The notes under the pieces were generated by a model. The model worked only from the letters and a program-made list of their open reading frames with translations. It was not told where the DNA came from and did no database searches. This document shows positions 17,401 through 24,136 of a stretch of 64,000 nt of DNA, piece by piece; within the stretch, counting starts at the first letter, position 1, and every line of letters begins with the position of its first letter. The translations under genes were made by a program, and so were the position numbers. Where the stretch lies: the NCBI RefSeq assembly GCF_000373565.1, contig NZ_KB891800.1:62001-126000 (forward strand). The letters are read 5' to 3'. The DNA is from Streptomyces sp. HmicA12. GTDB taxonomy: Bacteria > Actinomycetota > Actinomycetes > Streptomycetales > Streptomycetaceae.

Positions 17401-18471
17401 CCGGTGAAGGCCGACGACTTCGACCTCACCCGCGTACCGGACCACTTGAAGATCACGTTCCGGATCGTCGACGAGCGGCGGCGCAACCTCGCCGAGGGCA
17501 AGGACCTGGAGGCGCTCAAGCTCCGGCTGAAGCCGAAGGCGCGCCAGGCCATCTCCAAGGCCGCGGCGGCCACCGCCGAGCGTGCGGGCGGCCCCTCCGT
17601 CGAGCAGAAGGGCCTGACGGACTGGACGATCGGCACGCTGTCGAAGGTCTTCGAGACCCGTCGGGCCGGCCAGCCGGTCAAGGCGTACCCGGCGCTCGTG
17701 GACGACGGCGACACCGTGTCCGTACGGCTCTTCGACAGCGAGGCCGAGCAGGCGCAGGCCATGTGGAAGGGCACGCGCCGGCTGATCCTGCGCAACATCC
17801 CGGTCAACCCGGCCAAGTTCGCCTCGGACAAGCTGAACAACGCGGCGAAGCTCGCCCTGTCCGCGAACCCGCACGGCTCGGTCCAGGCCCTCTTCGACGA
17901 CTGCGCGACGGCGGCCGCGGACCGGCTCATCGCGGAGTTCGGCGGCCCCGCCTGGGACGAGGAGTCGTACCGCAAGCTCTACGAGAAGGTCCGCGCGGAG
18001 ATCGTCGACACGACGGTGAGGACGGTCGGGCAGGTGCAGCAGGTGCTGGCCGCCTGGCAGGCCTGTGAGCGCCGTCTGAAGTCCACGAAGAGCCCGACGC
18101 TGCTCGCCAACCTCCAGGACGTCCGCACCCAGCTGGACGCCCTCGTGAAGCCCGGCTTCGTCACGGCCACGGGGCTGCGGCGCCTCGGCGACCTGATGCG
18201 TTACCTCGTCGCGGCCGACCGGCGGCTCCAGCAGATGCCGACGGCCTTCCAGCGGGACACCACCCGCATGGAGAAGGTCCACGAGATGCAGGACGAGTAC
18301 GCGTGGCTGCTGGAGCAGATGCCGCAGGGGCGTCCCGTGCCGCAGGAGGTCCTGGACATCCGCTGGATGATCGAGGAGCTCCGGGTGAGCTATTTCGCGC
18401 ACGCGCTGGGCACCGCGTACCCCGTCTCCGACAAGCGGATCGTGAAGGCGATCGACGCCCAAGTGCCGTGA
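14440..18471 (+). CDS. hrpA: ATP-dependent RNA helicase HrpA (DEAH-box)
   Basis: A 1343-residue DEAH/RHA helicase, typical HrpA length. Visible motifs: Walker A GETGSGKTT (about 104-112), QPRRIAA, DEAH (about 203-206), SAT (about 233), TNVAETSLT, and QRKGRCGRT (about 402). Then come the helicase-associated winged-helix/OB region (to about 720) and the large C-terminal DUF3418 (about 740-1330). It unwinds or remodels RNA in the cytoplasm; in Escherichia coli HrpA acts on mRNA and stalled ribosomes, which is likely but not shown here. The start is ATG 14440 with GGAGG 5 nt upstream. It stands alone, followed by tRNA-Asp. Confidence 0.95.
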   Translation: MSTQPAPAADQFAAVARRLSELSLRDAHRLGRRLEGARKIRKPEARAAVLAELDAEAEKAGVRTAVRRERREALDVTYPDQLPVSQKKDEIADAIRDHQVVIVAGETGSGKTTQIPKICLDLGRGVRGMIGHTQPRRIAARTVAQRVADELHTPLGEAVGWKVRFTDQVDQDGTFVKLMTDGILLAEIQTDRELRAYDTIIIDEAHERSLNIDFLLGYLAQLLPKRPDLKVVITSATIDPERFSRHFGDAPIVEVSGRTYPVEVRYRPLLEEESDDSDRDQITAITDACEELQREGDGDILVFLSGEREIRDTADALEKKKYRFTEVLPLYARLSHAEQHRVFQQHTGRRIVLATNVAETSLTVPGIKYVIDPGTARISRYSHRTKVQRLPIEPVSQASANQRKGRCGRTSDGICIRLYSEDDFLARPEFTDAEILRTNLASVILQMTAAGLGDIEKFPFIDPPDHRNIRDGVQLLQELGALDPSEKDARKRLTQQGRKLSQLPVDPRLARMVLEADKNGCVREVMVIAAALSIQDPRERPSEKQQQADQQHARFRDETSDFLAILNLWNYVREQQKELGSSAFRRMCKREFLNFLRIREWQDIYTQLRTVAKQMGIHLNETAPDQAAPPPGAPGDSIHVSLLAGLLSHIGMKDVKESKESTQKDPKQAGRDRGRNEYVGARNAKFAIFPGSALFKKPPRFVMSAELVETSRLWARVNAKIEPEWVEPLAEHLLKRTYSEPHWEKDQAAVMAYEKVTLYGVPLVAQRKINYGRVDPEVSRELFIRNALVEGDWRTHHKFFADNRRLLTEVEELEHRARRRDIVVDDDTLYDFYEQRVPEHVVSGAHFDSWWKHKQKEEPELLDFERSMLIRESAEAVTKDDYPDAWRQGGLKFRVTYQFEPGADADGVTVHIPLQVLNQVTDEGFDWQIPGLREDVVVELIRSLPKPIRRNYVPAPNFAKAFLDRAVPLQEPLPLTLARELQRMVGVPVKADDFDLTRVPDHLKITFRIVDERRRNLAEGKDLEALKLRLKPKARQAISKAAAATAERAGGPSVEQKGLTDWTIGTLSKVFETRRAGQPVKAYPALVDDGDTVSVRLFDSEAEQAQAMWKGTRRLILRNIPVNPAKFASDKLNNAAKLALSANPHGSVQALFDDCATAAADRLIAEFGGPAWDEESYRKLYEKVRAEIVDTTVRTVGQVQQVLAAWQACERRLKSTKSPTLLANLQDVRTQLDALVKPGFVTATGLRRLGDLMRYLVAADRRLQQMPTAFQRDTTRMEKVHEMQDEYAWLLEQMPQGRPVPQEVLDIRWMIEELRVSYFAHALGTAYPVSDKRIVKAIDAQVP

Positions 18472-18567
18472 GCGGGCAGGCACGCTGGGTGAGTTCGACC
18501 GGCGGGCCTGCACTGCTGTACAGTCCTTCTCGCAGCGCAGGAAAGAAAACGAAGCGCCGCGAAACCT

Positions 18568-18642
18568 GGTCCTGTGGAGCAGTTTGGAGTGCTCGCCACC
18601 CTGTCAAGGTGGAGGCCGCGGGTTCAAATCCCGTCAGGACCG
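18568..18642 (+). tRNA. tRNA-Asp (anticodon GUC), second copy
   Basis: Identical over 75 nt to the tRNA-Asp at 13020, including the discriminator G, and followed closely by a strong hairpin. A simple gene duplication is the likely explanation. Confidence 0.96.
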
Positions 18643-18647
18643 CAGTG

Positions 18648-18680
18648 AAGAACCCCCGCACCGATGGTGCGGGGGTTCTT
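18648..18680 (+). terminator. Terminator after tRNA-Asp
   Basis: A perfect 15-bp stem (18648-18662 with 18666-18680) with a 3-nt loop, ending in TTCTT. Confidence 0.85.
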
Positions 18681-18780
18681 GCGTTTCCCGGACCTTGACT
18701 CCGGCACATCCCCTCGGTACGCCAGAACCAGGATCCGGTCGGACCCCTCCCTCGGCCGGACCCGGACCAGGAGGCGGCGC

Positions 18781-19023
18781 ATGGCGGCAACCCGACACGA
18801 GACGCGCGCCCTGCTGCGCGCCCATCTCGCCGCCGCCTCCGGCTACCGCCACCTCACCCGGCACTGTCCGATCTGCCACCGCCTCCTGCGGCTCGCGATG
18901 GATCCGGCCGCCGAGCCGGAGGAGTACCTGGAGGAGATCCCGGAGGAGAGCCCGGAAGGGCCCCTGGAGGGCCGCGAGAGCGCCTCGGAGGGGGACGGGG
19001 ACGAAAGTCCCTCGAAGGCGTGA
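18781..19023 (+). CDS. DUF6274-type small protein
   Basis: An 80-residue protein. Its basic N-terminal half (ATRHETRALLRAHLAAASGYRHLTRHC) carries a CPICHRLLRL motif, with CxxC plus nearby His residues that could bind zinc. Its C-terminal half is acidic (Glu/Pro/Ser-rich). I recall this as the small DUF6274 protein usually found beside bldC in Streptomyces. The ATG at 18781 is preferred because AGGAGG lies 6 nt upstream; the in-frame extension further upstream runs through tRNA terminator DNA. Convergent with bldC across about 480 nt. Function unknown. Confidence 0.72.
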   Translation: MAATRHETRALLRAHLAAASGYRHLTRHCPICHRLLRLAMDPAAEPEEYLEEIPEESPEGPLEGRESASEGDGDESPSKA

Positions 19024-19306
19024 CCAAAGCCGACCCACGAGCCCCCCAACTGATGGGAGCCTGAGGAGAGTCGGGGAGACTCGGACGCGCCGACCTCCTC
19101 TAGCGCACGGCCGTCACCTGTAACAAGCTTCGCGCTGTGTGACGGGTGTCACCGAACTAGTTTTGGAAACACCGTTTCTTACACCCCTCCTACAACTGCT
19201 CAATTTAATATGTGCAATTGCACCACCTTCACAGGTGGCCGCCAGAGACCGATCAAGGTCCGACAAGAGCACGCACAGACCCCCGCCGAAGAGCCGGCAG
19301 CGCGCA
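19024..19306. other. AT-rich spacer between the DUF6274-type gene and bldC terminator
   Basis: No gene seen. 19130-19235 is strikingly AT-rich for this genome (ACTAGTTTTGGAAAC, CAATTTAATATGTGCAATTG) and includes a GGTGTCACC palindrome near 19145. It could hold a promoter for a small RNA or be a binding site for an AT-preferring protein. Confidence 0.4.
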
Positions 19307-19348
19307 CAAAAAAGATCGCGCTGGACCCGGCGGAGTCCAGCGCGATCT
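19307..19348 (-). terminator. Intrinsic terminator downstream of bldC
   Basis: A perfect 14-bp stem (19313-19326 with 19335-19348). Read on the minus strand it is followed by a run of six T residues, making a classical rho-independent terminator. It lies about 160 nt beyond the bldC stop. Confidence 0.85.
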
Positions 19349-19505
19349 ACGACGTACCCATGATGCAGTTGAGATGACGCTTCAGCAGGTGTGGGACCCG
19401 TTGGGGCGGGACCCGCGTCGTGTGGAGCTATGGGGTGGGCGCGGTACGGGTTGGGGGACCCGAAACACCCGGTATTGCGGTGTTATTGCTGCTTATTGCG
19501 GGACC

Positions 19506-19712
19506 TCAGGCCTCGCTGCGCTGCTGGGGGATACCCGCCAGCAGTGCGCGGACCTCGGCCTCGCGGTAGCGGCGGTGTCCGCCGAGCGTGCGGATCGACG
19601 TGAGCTTGCCAGCCTTCGCCCAGCGCGTGACCGTCTTGGGGTCGACGCGGAACATCGTGGCGACCTCAGCCGGGGTCAGCAGCGGCTCGGCATCAGGGGT
19701 GCGAGCGGTCAT
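19506..19712 (-). CDS. bldC: Developmental transcriptional regulator BldC
   Basis: A 68-residue MerR-like winged-helix DNA-binding protein that, as far as I recall, matches S. coelicolor BldC essentially residue for residue (MTARTPDAEPLLTPAEV...GHRRYREAEVRALLAG). It consists only of the DNA-binding domain: helix-turn-helix near 12-32 and the wing around LTSIRTLGGHRRY. BldC binds head-to-tail on AATT-containing direct repeats and delays the switch from vegetative growth to aerial development. The ATG at 19712 has GAGGAGG 6-7 nt upstream; the longer frame upstream lacks coding character. It has a long upstream region with several repeats. Confidence 0.97.
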   Translation of the reverse strand: MTARTPDAEPLLTPAEVATMFRVDPKTVTRWAKAGKLTSIRTLGGHRRYREAEVRALLAGIPQQRSEA

Positions 19713-19728
19713 GAGCGGCCTCCTCGGG

Positions 19729-19750
19729 AGAACCGAACCTTCTCGGTTCT
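19729..19750 (-). promoter_or_regulatory. Inverted repeat in the bldC leader
   Basis: AGAACCGA (19729-19736) and TCGGTTCT (19743-19750) form a perfect 8-bp inverted repeat with a 6-nt spacer, only a few bases upstream of the bldC ribosome site. It could be an mRNA hairpin or a repressor operator. Confidence 0.45.
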
Positions 19751-20018
19751 TTCCTTTAAATTCTGCACCTTGACCCGCGTTGCCCGATATGGCGGACACG
19801 GGTCGAGTCGGTTATAGGACGAACGGCTTGTCCTCGGCACTACAACTACACCATCCGTCCAGCCGCGTCGGCCAAACCGATGGAATTGCCCTCCCAGGTG
19901 TTCATCAGCGACGGAAGCCGATGGACCATGCCATAGCGGACAGTCACGCCACAGTGACGATCAGTCACAGAGCGATCAGGAGTCGTCAGACCCCCCAGCG
20001 ACAGTGCAATGCTGAGTA

Positions 20019-20050
20019 ATCCGTCCATGGTTGGACTTAGTTGGACGGAT
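20019..20050. promoter_or_regulatory. 9-bp inverted repeat with internal TTGGAC direct repeats
   Basis: ATCCGTCCA (20019-20027) and TGGACGGAT (20042-20050) are perfect arms around a 14-nt spacer that holds another TTGGAC. It lies about 140 nt beyond the stop of the hypothetical gene at 20189, so it may be a terminator or a dyad operator upstream of bldC. Confidence 0.4.
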
Positions 20051-20188
20051 GGAGCCCTCCCCGGACTCCTTGTCCTATTTTGGCATGAGGAGGGGTGATG
20101 GACGCAAGGGCCCAGTAAGTGTAGTCCGTCACGCTTGAGGCAAAAGCCCGGATCAGGACGTAGGTCCCTAAGAGCCGGATGTGGAACG

Positions 20189-21031
20189 TCAGTTGGCGTA
20201 CTGCCGGTCCCGCACCGCCCGCCAACGCTCCACGAGCCGCGCGTACGCCTCGCCCGCGCCGTCCCCGTCGCCGGAGCGCAGCGCGGCGATGCCCTCGGCG
20301 ACGTCCGCCGCCGAGTGGTCCTCGTCGAGGAAGTCGGCCGGCAGGGCGTGCACGAGGCCGCCGTAGTCGAGCTCGACGTACGAACGGGGATGGAACTCCT
20401 CGAGCCAGCGCCCCACATCCACCAGGCCGTCGATCATCGGCCCCTCGTCGATCGCGTCCCTGAGCGCCTTCAGGCCCCGGGCCACCCGCCGCCGGGCCTG
20501 CACCATCGGGGTCCGGTAGCGCAGATACGGTTCCGCGTCCGCGCCGCCCCGCTCGTGCTCCCGCTCCTCGTCCGCGACGAGCACGAACCAGTTCAGCGGC
20601 ACCTGCCAGATCGACGTACGGATCCACGGGCGGGCGTCGGGGTTGCGCTCCAGCCAGCGCTCGTAGTCGGCGGCCGCCTGCCGGCGCACCACCGGTGGCA
20701 GGACCGCGTCCAGGACCGGGCTCGGCAGCTGCTCCGGGAGCTCACCGAGGGCCTGCCAGCCGCGCAGCCGGGTGCGCCACGGGCACACGCACAGCACGCC
20801 GTCCACCTCGATCACGAACGCGTCGTCGCTCTCGTGCACCGGCACGGCTACGGGCGGGGTGGGTACCAAGTCGGCCAAAGAGCGGCGGAGTTCGTCCTGG
20901 TACGACGGGCGGTCCTCACGGCGCGCATAGCGCTCCCAGTGGCCGCGCTCCGGCTGCGGAAAGGCCGCGAGAGGTTCATAGACGCGCAGATACGCCGCGT
21001 ACGGGACGATCACCGACGACACCTTGGGCAC
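20189..21031 (-). CDS. Conserved hypothetical protein (280 aa)
   Basis: A soluble 280-residue protein rich in Arg, Glu and Trp, without signal peptide or membrane segment. Recognisable blocks are VSSVIVPYAAYLRVYEPLAAFP, VDGVLCVCPWRTRLRGWQALGELP, WQVPLNWFVLV and YVELDYGGLVHALP. I do not recognise a domain. From memory a similar protein lies between bldC and vdh in other Streptomyces. The start is GTG 21031, preceded by GGGAGGGAG, rather than the longer frame to 21190. It diverges from vdh with 231 nt between. Confidence 0.75.
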   Translation of the reverse strand: MPKVSSVIVPYAAYLRVYEPLAAFPQPERGHWERYARREDRPSYQDELRRSLADLVPTPPVAVPVHESDDAFVIEVDGVLCVCPWRTRLRGWQALGELPEQLPSPVLDAVLPPVVRRQAAADYERWLERNPDARPWIRTSIWQVPLNWFVLVADEEREHERGGADAEPYLRYRTPMVQARRRVARGLKALRDAIDEGPMIDGLVDVGRWLEEFHPRSYVELDYGGLVHALPADFLDEDHSAADVAEGIAALRSGDGDGAGEAYARLVERWRAVRDRQYAN

Positions 21032-21262
21032 GGCTGCTCCCTCCCCCGCCCGAAGGCTGGAAAACACTGCAAATCGTCCCACGGCGGGATTCGACCGTAC
21101 GGCTGCGCGTTCCCGGGCCTCCGACGCGAGAGAGTGATCCTCGGCACTGCGGCCATGGCGGGCACGTCCAGGTTCTAGTCTCTTGCTCACGCATCACGAC
21201 GGACACCCGCCACCCGCACGGGAATCCGTTCAACCGCCGCTATGTACTTGGGAGTCACCACA

Positions 21263-22402
21263 GTGACCGATGTGACCGGCGACGCCTCCGCGCATGCTGA
21301 TGTCCTGCACACCCTGTTCCACTCGGACCAGGGCGGGCACGAGCAGGTCGTGCTCTGCCAGGACCGCGCCAGCGGCCTCAAGGCCGCCATCGCCCTCCAT
21401 TCCACCGCCCTGGGCCCGGCCCTCGGCGGCACGCGCTTCTATCCGTACGCCTCCGAGGCGGAGGCCGTCGCCGACGCGCTGAACCTCGCGCGCGGCATGT
21501 CGTACAAGAACGCCATGGCCGGACTCGATCACGGCGACGGCAAAGCCGTGATCATCGGGGACCCCGACATCGTCAAGAGCGAGCAACTGCTGCTCGCCTA
21601 CGGCCGGTTCGTGGCCTCGCTCGGCGGGCGCTACGTGACGGCGTGCGACGTCGGTACGTACGTCGCCGACATGGACGTCGTGGCACGGGAGTGCCGCTGG
21701 ACGACCGGGCGCTCGCCGGAGAACGGTGGAGCCGGCGACTCGTCCGTGCTCACCGCCTTCGGCGTCTTCCAGGGGATGCGGGCCAGCGCCCAGCACCTGT
21801 GGGGCGACCCGACGCTGCGCGGCCGCAAGGTCGGCATCGCGGGTGTGGGGAAGGTCGGCCGCCATCTCGTCGAGCACCTGCTGGAGGACGGCGCCGAGGT
21901 CGTGATCACCGATGTGCGCGAGGAGTCCGTGCGCGGGATCACCGAGCGGCACCCCGAGGTCGGTGTCGTCACCGACACGGACGCCCTGATCCGGGGGGCC
22001 CATTTCGGCGGTCTCGACATCTACGCGCCGTGCGCGCTCGGCGGGGCGCTGAACGACGACACCGTGCCCGTTCTGACCGCGAAGGTGGTGTGCGGCGCGG
22101 CCAACAACCAGCTCGCGCACCCGGGCGTGGAGAAGGACCTCGCGGACCGCGGGATCCTCTACGCACCGGACTACGTGGTCAACGCGGGCGGGGTCATCCA
22201 GGTCGCCGACGAGCTGCACGGCTTCGACTTCGACCGGTGCAGGGCCAAGGCCGCGAAGATCTTCGACACCACGCTCGGAATCTTCGCTCGCGCAAAGACC
22301 GATGGGATTCCGCCAGCCGCCGCGGCCGACCGGATCGCCGAACAGCGGATCGCCGAAGGGCGCTGGGGCATGCGGGCGGGCATGATCGCGGGCCTGGGGT
22401 AA
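21263..22402 (+). CDS. vdh: Valine (branched-chain amino acid) dehydrogenase
   Basis: A 379-residue NAD-dependent dehydrogenase of the Glu/Leu/Phe/Val family. It oxidatively deaminates valine and other branched-chain amino acids to 2-oxo acids, feeding acyl-CoA precursors for polyketides. Visible: the substrate region [13 protein letters not shown], the catalytic lysine in [11 protein letters not shown] (about residue 93), [11 protein letters not shown], and the Rossmann motif GVGKVGRHL (about 193). The sequence closely matches streptomycete Vdh. GTG 21263 is chosen over ATG 21242 because GGGAG lies 8 nt before it. A loop in [11 protein letters not shown] is slightly longer than I recall for S. 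coelicolor. Confidence 0.95.
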   Translation: MTDVTGDASAHADVLHTLFHSDQGGHEQVVLCQDRASGLKAAIALHSTALGPALGGTRFYPYASEAEAVADALNLARGMSYKNAMAGLDHGDGKAVIIGDPDIVKSEQLLLAYGRFVASLGGRYVTACDVGTYVADMDVVARECRWTTGRSPENGGAGDSSVLTAFGVFQGMRASAQHLWGDPTLRGRKVGIAGVGKVGRHLVEHLLEDGAEVVITDVREESVRGITERHPEVGVVTDTDALIRGAHFGGLDIYAPCALGGALNDDTVPVLTAKVVCGAANNQLAHPGVEKDLADRGILYAPDYVVNAGGVIQVADELHGFDFDRCRAKAAKIFDTTLGIFARAKTDGIPPAAAADRIAEQRIAEGRWGMRAGMIAGLG

Positions 22403-22416
22403 CGAGAGTCACTCCC

Positions 22417-22437
22417 CTCGGCGGGTCGCCCGCCGAG
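22417..22437 (+). terminator. Terminator of vdh
   Basis: A perfect 9-bp GC stem CTCGGCGGG/CCCGCCGAG (22417-22425, 22429-22437), 15 nt after the stop. Confidence 0.7.
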
Positions 22438-22648
22438 AAGAGGTTAAAATCGCAGCTGACCAGCGAGGACAGGGCTCCTTGCTGGTCCTGTGCACAGGCG
22501 CGTCCTGCGGGCGACGTACCGTATGGGCGTGGGCTCAGGTACCGTGGAAGCCCTACGGACCGGTCTCCCCATGGGGAGTCCGTTCCAGATCATGAACGCG
22601 TGTCAAGACTCTGGGGCCGTCAAGCCCCATCACCGAGGGGGTCGAGCC

Positions 22649-22915
22649 ATGGGGCGCGGCCGGGCCAAGGCCAAGCAGACGAAGGTCGCCCGCCAGCTGA
22701 AGTACAACAGCGGCGGGACTGACCTGTCGCGTCTGGCCAACGAGCTAGGCGCATCCACGTCGGATCCAGTATCGAATCAGCCGCCGAACGGCGAGCCTTT
22801 CGAGGACGACGACGAGGAAGACGACCCGTACGCCCGCTACGCGGATATGTACGACGACGAGGACGAGGGTGAGGACGACGAGTCCGGTCCTTCGTCACAG
22901 CGCCGCGGCGCTTGA
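22649..22915 (+). CDS. DUF3073 family protein
   Basis: An 88-residue actinobacterial protein. Its basic N-terminus (MGRGRAKAKQTKVARQLKYNSGGTDL) is followed by SRLANELG and a very acidic tail (EDDDEEDDPYARYADMYDDEDEGEDDE). This layout is the DUF3073 signature; the role is unknown, and the charge pattern suggests nucleic-acid or ribosome association. The ATG at 22649 is the conserved start; in-frame sequence upstream is leader. A long leader (22438-22648) precedes it, and a strong terminator lies about 60 nt after. Confidence 0.9.
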   Translation: MGRGRAKAKQTKVARQLKYNSGGTDLSRLANELGASTSDPVSNQPPNGEPFEDDDEEDDPYARYADMYDDEDEGEDDESGPSSQRRGA

Positions 22916-22978
22916 CCTCGTAGCACTTCCAGCACGTAACTGATCTCTGCTGATTGATTTCTGCTTACTGCTGCATTC

Positions 22979-23016
22979 ACCCGGTCCGGGGTGGTCACCA
23001 CGCCGGACCGGGTTTT
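22979..23016 (+). terminator. Strong intrinsic terminator after the DUF3073 gene
   Basis: An 11-bp perfect stem ACCCGGTCCGG/CCGGACCGGGT (22979-22989, 23003-23013), with inner pairing GTGGT/ACCAC and a TTTT tail. It also lies just past the convergent purM stop. Confidence 0.9.
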
Positions 23017-23033
23017 GTGCTGCTCCTGACGGC

Positions 23034-24101
23034 CTACCGGGCGTAGTCGCCCGTGAGCTCGGCGCCCGTGGCGTGGTCGCCGCGGTCGGTGATCTCACCG
23101 GCCACCCACGAGTCCACGCCGCGGTCGGCGAGGGTCGCGAGGGCGACGTCCACGGACTCCTGCGGGACGATCGCCATCATGCCGACGCCCATGTTCAGCG
23201 TCTTCTCCAGCTCCAGGCGCTCGACCTGACCCGCCGTGCCGACGAGGTCGAAGATCGCGTCCGGGGTCCAGGTGGAGCGGTCGACCGTGGCGTGCAGGCC
23301 GTCCGGGATCACCCGGGCCAGGTTGGCCGCGAGGCCGCCGCCCGTGATGTGGCTGTAGGCGTGGACCTGGGTGGTGCTGGTGAGCGACAGGCAGTCCAGC
23401 GAGTAGATCTTGGTCGGCTCCAGGAGCTCCTCGCCGAGCGTGCGGCCCAGCTCCTCGACGTGGCTGTCGAGGGCCATTCCGGCACGGTCGAAGAGGACGT
23501 GGCGGACCAGCGAGTACCCGTTCGAGTGAAGCCCGGAGGACGCCATGGCGATCACCGCGTCACCCGTGCGGATGCGATCGGGGCCCAGCAGGTTGTCGTA
23601 CTCCACGACGCCCGTACCGGCGCCTGCGACGTCGAAGTCGTCCGGGCCGAGCAGGCCCGGGTGCTCCGCCGTCTCGCCGCCGACCAGCGCGCAGCCCGCG
23701 AGGACGCAGCCCTCGGCGATGCCCTTCACGATGGCGGCGACGCGCTCCGGGTGGACCTTGCCGACGCAGATGTAGTCGGTCATGAAGAGGGGCTCGGCGC
23801 CGCAGACGACGATGTCGTCCATGACCATCGCGACGAGGTCGTGACCGATGGTGTCGTAGACGCCCATCTGCCGCGCGATGTCGACCTTCGTGCCGACGCC
23901 GTCGGTCGCGGAGGCCAGGAGCGGACGCTCGTACTTCTTGAGGGCGGAGGCGTCGAAGAGGCCGGCGAAGCCGCCGAGGCCGCCGAGGACCTCGGGGCGC
24001 TGCGTCTTCTTCACCCACTCCTTCATCAGTTCTACGGCGCGGTCGCCGGCCTCGATGTCGACGCCTGCGGACGCGTAGCTGGCACCTGTGGTCTCAGACA
24101 T
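23034..24101 (-). CDS. purM: Phosphoribosylformylglycinamidine cyclo-ligase (AIR synthetase) PurM
   Basis: A 355-residue enzyme that uses ATP to close the imidazole ring of FGAM, giving AIR, the fifth step of purine synthesis. Signature blocks: the SYASAGVDIEAGDRAVELMK start, LLASATDGVGTKVDIA, DDIVVCGAEPLFMTDYI, ALVGGETAEHPG (metal/ATP binding), GDAVIAMASSGLHSNGYSL, and AYSHITGGGLAANLARV. The length is normal. The start is ATG 24101, 35 nt after the purF stop, so purF and purM are probably one transcript. Convergent with the DUF3073 gene. Confidence 0.97.
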   Translation of the reverse strand: MSETTGASYASAGVDIEAGDRAVELMKEWVKKTQRPEVLGGLGGFAGLFDASALKKYERPLLASATDGVGTKVDIARQMGVYDTIGHDLVAMVMDDIVVCGAEPLFMTDYICVGKVHPERVAAIVKGIAEGCVLAGCALVGGETAEHPGLLGPDDFDVAGAGTGVVEYDNLLGPDRIRTGDAVIAMASSGLHSNGYSLVRHVLFDRAGMALDSHVEELGRTLGEELLEPTKIYSLDCLSLTSTTQVHAYSHITGGGLAANLARVIPDGLHATVDRSTWTPDAIFDLVGTAGQVERLELEKTLNMGVGMMAIVPQESVDVALATLADRGVDSWVAGEITDRGDHATGAELTGDYAR

Positions 24102-24136
24102 TGCCTGGGATCTTTCGGGTTGGTGAAATGCGGGGT

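Larger units (their letters stand above)
19713..20188. other. Long bldC upstream region
   Basis: 476 nt without a convincing gene. Besides the inverted repeat near the ribosome site it contains AGTCAC/GTGAC/AGTCAC direct and inverted repeats (19941-19968) and a second inverted repeat ATCCGTCCA...TGGACGGAT (20019-20050) that also carries two direct TTGGAC copies. G+C is lower than in the neighbours. It probably contains the bldC promoter(s). Confidence 0.5.

Noticed and set aside
14350..18513. A very long open frame antisense to hrpA (over 1300 codons)
   Set aside because: It is the codon-bias shadow of the hrpA gene: high G+C third positions keep the complementary frame open. The hrpA protein has all helicase motifs, while the antisense product is Val/Leu/Arg repeats without family features.
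13020..18642. The two identical tRNA-Asp genes as att sites of an element containing hrpA
   Set aside because: Both copies are complete tRNAs with their own flanking DNA. The genes between (hrpA, DUF3533-like) are core genes, and no integration genes are present.
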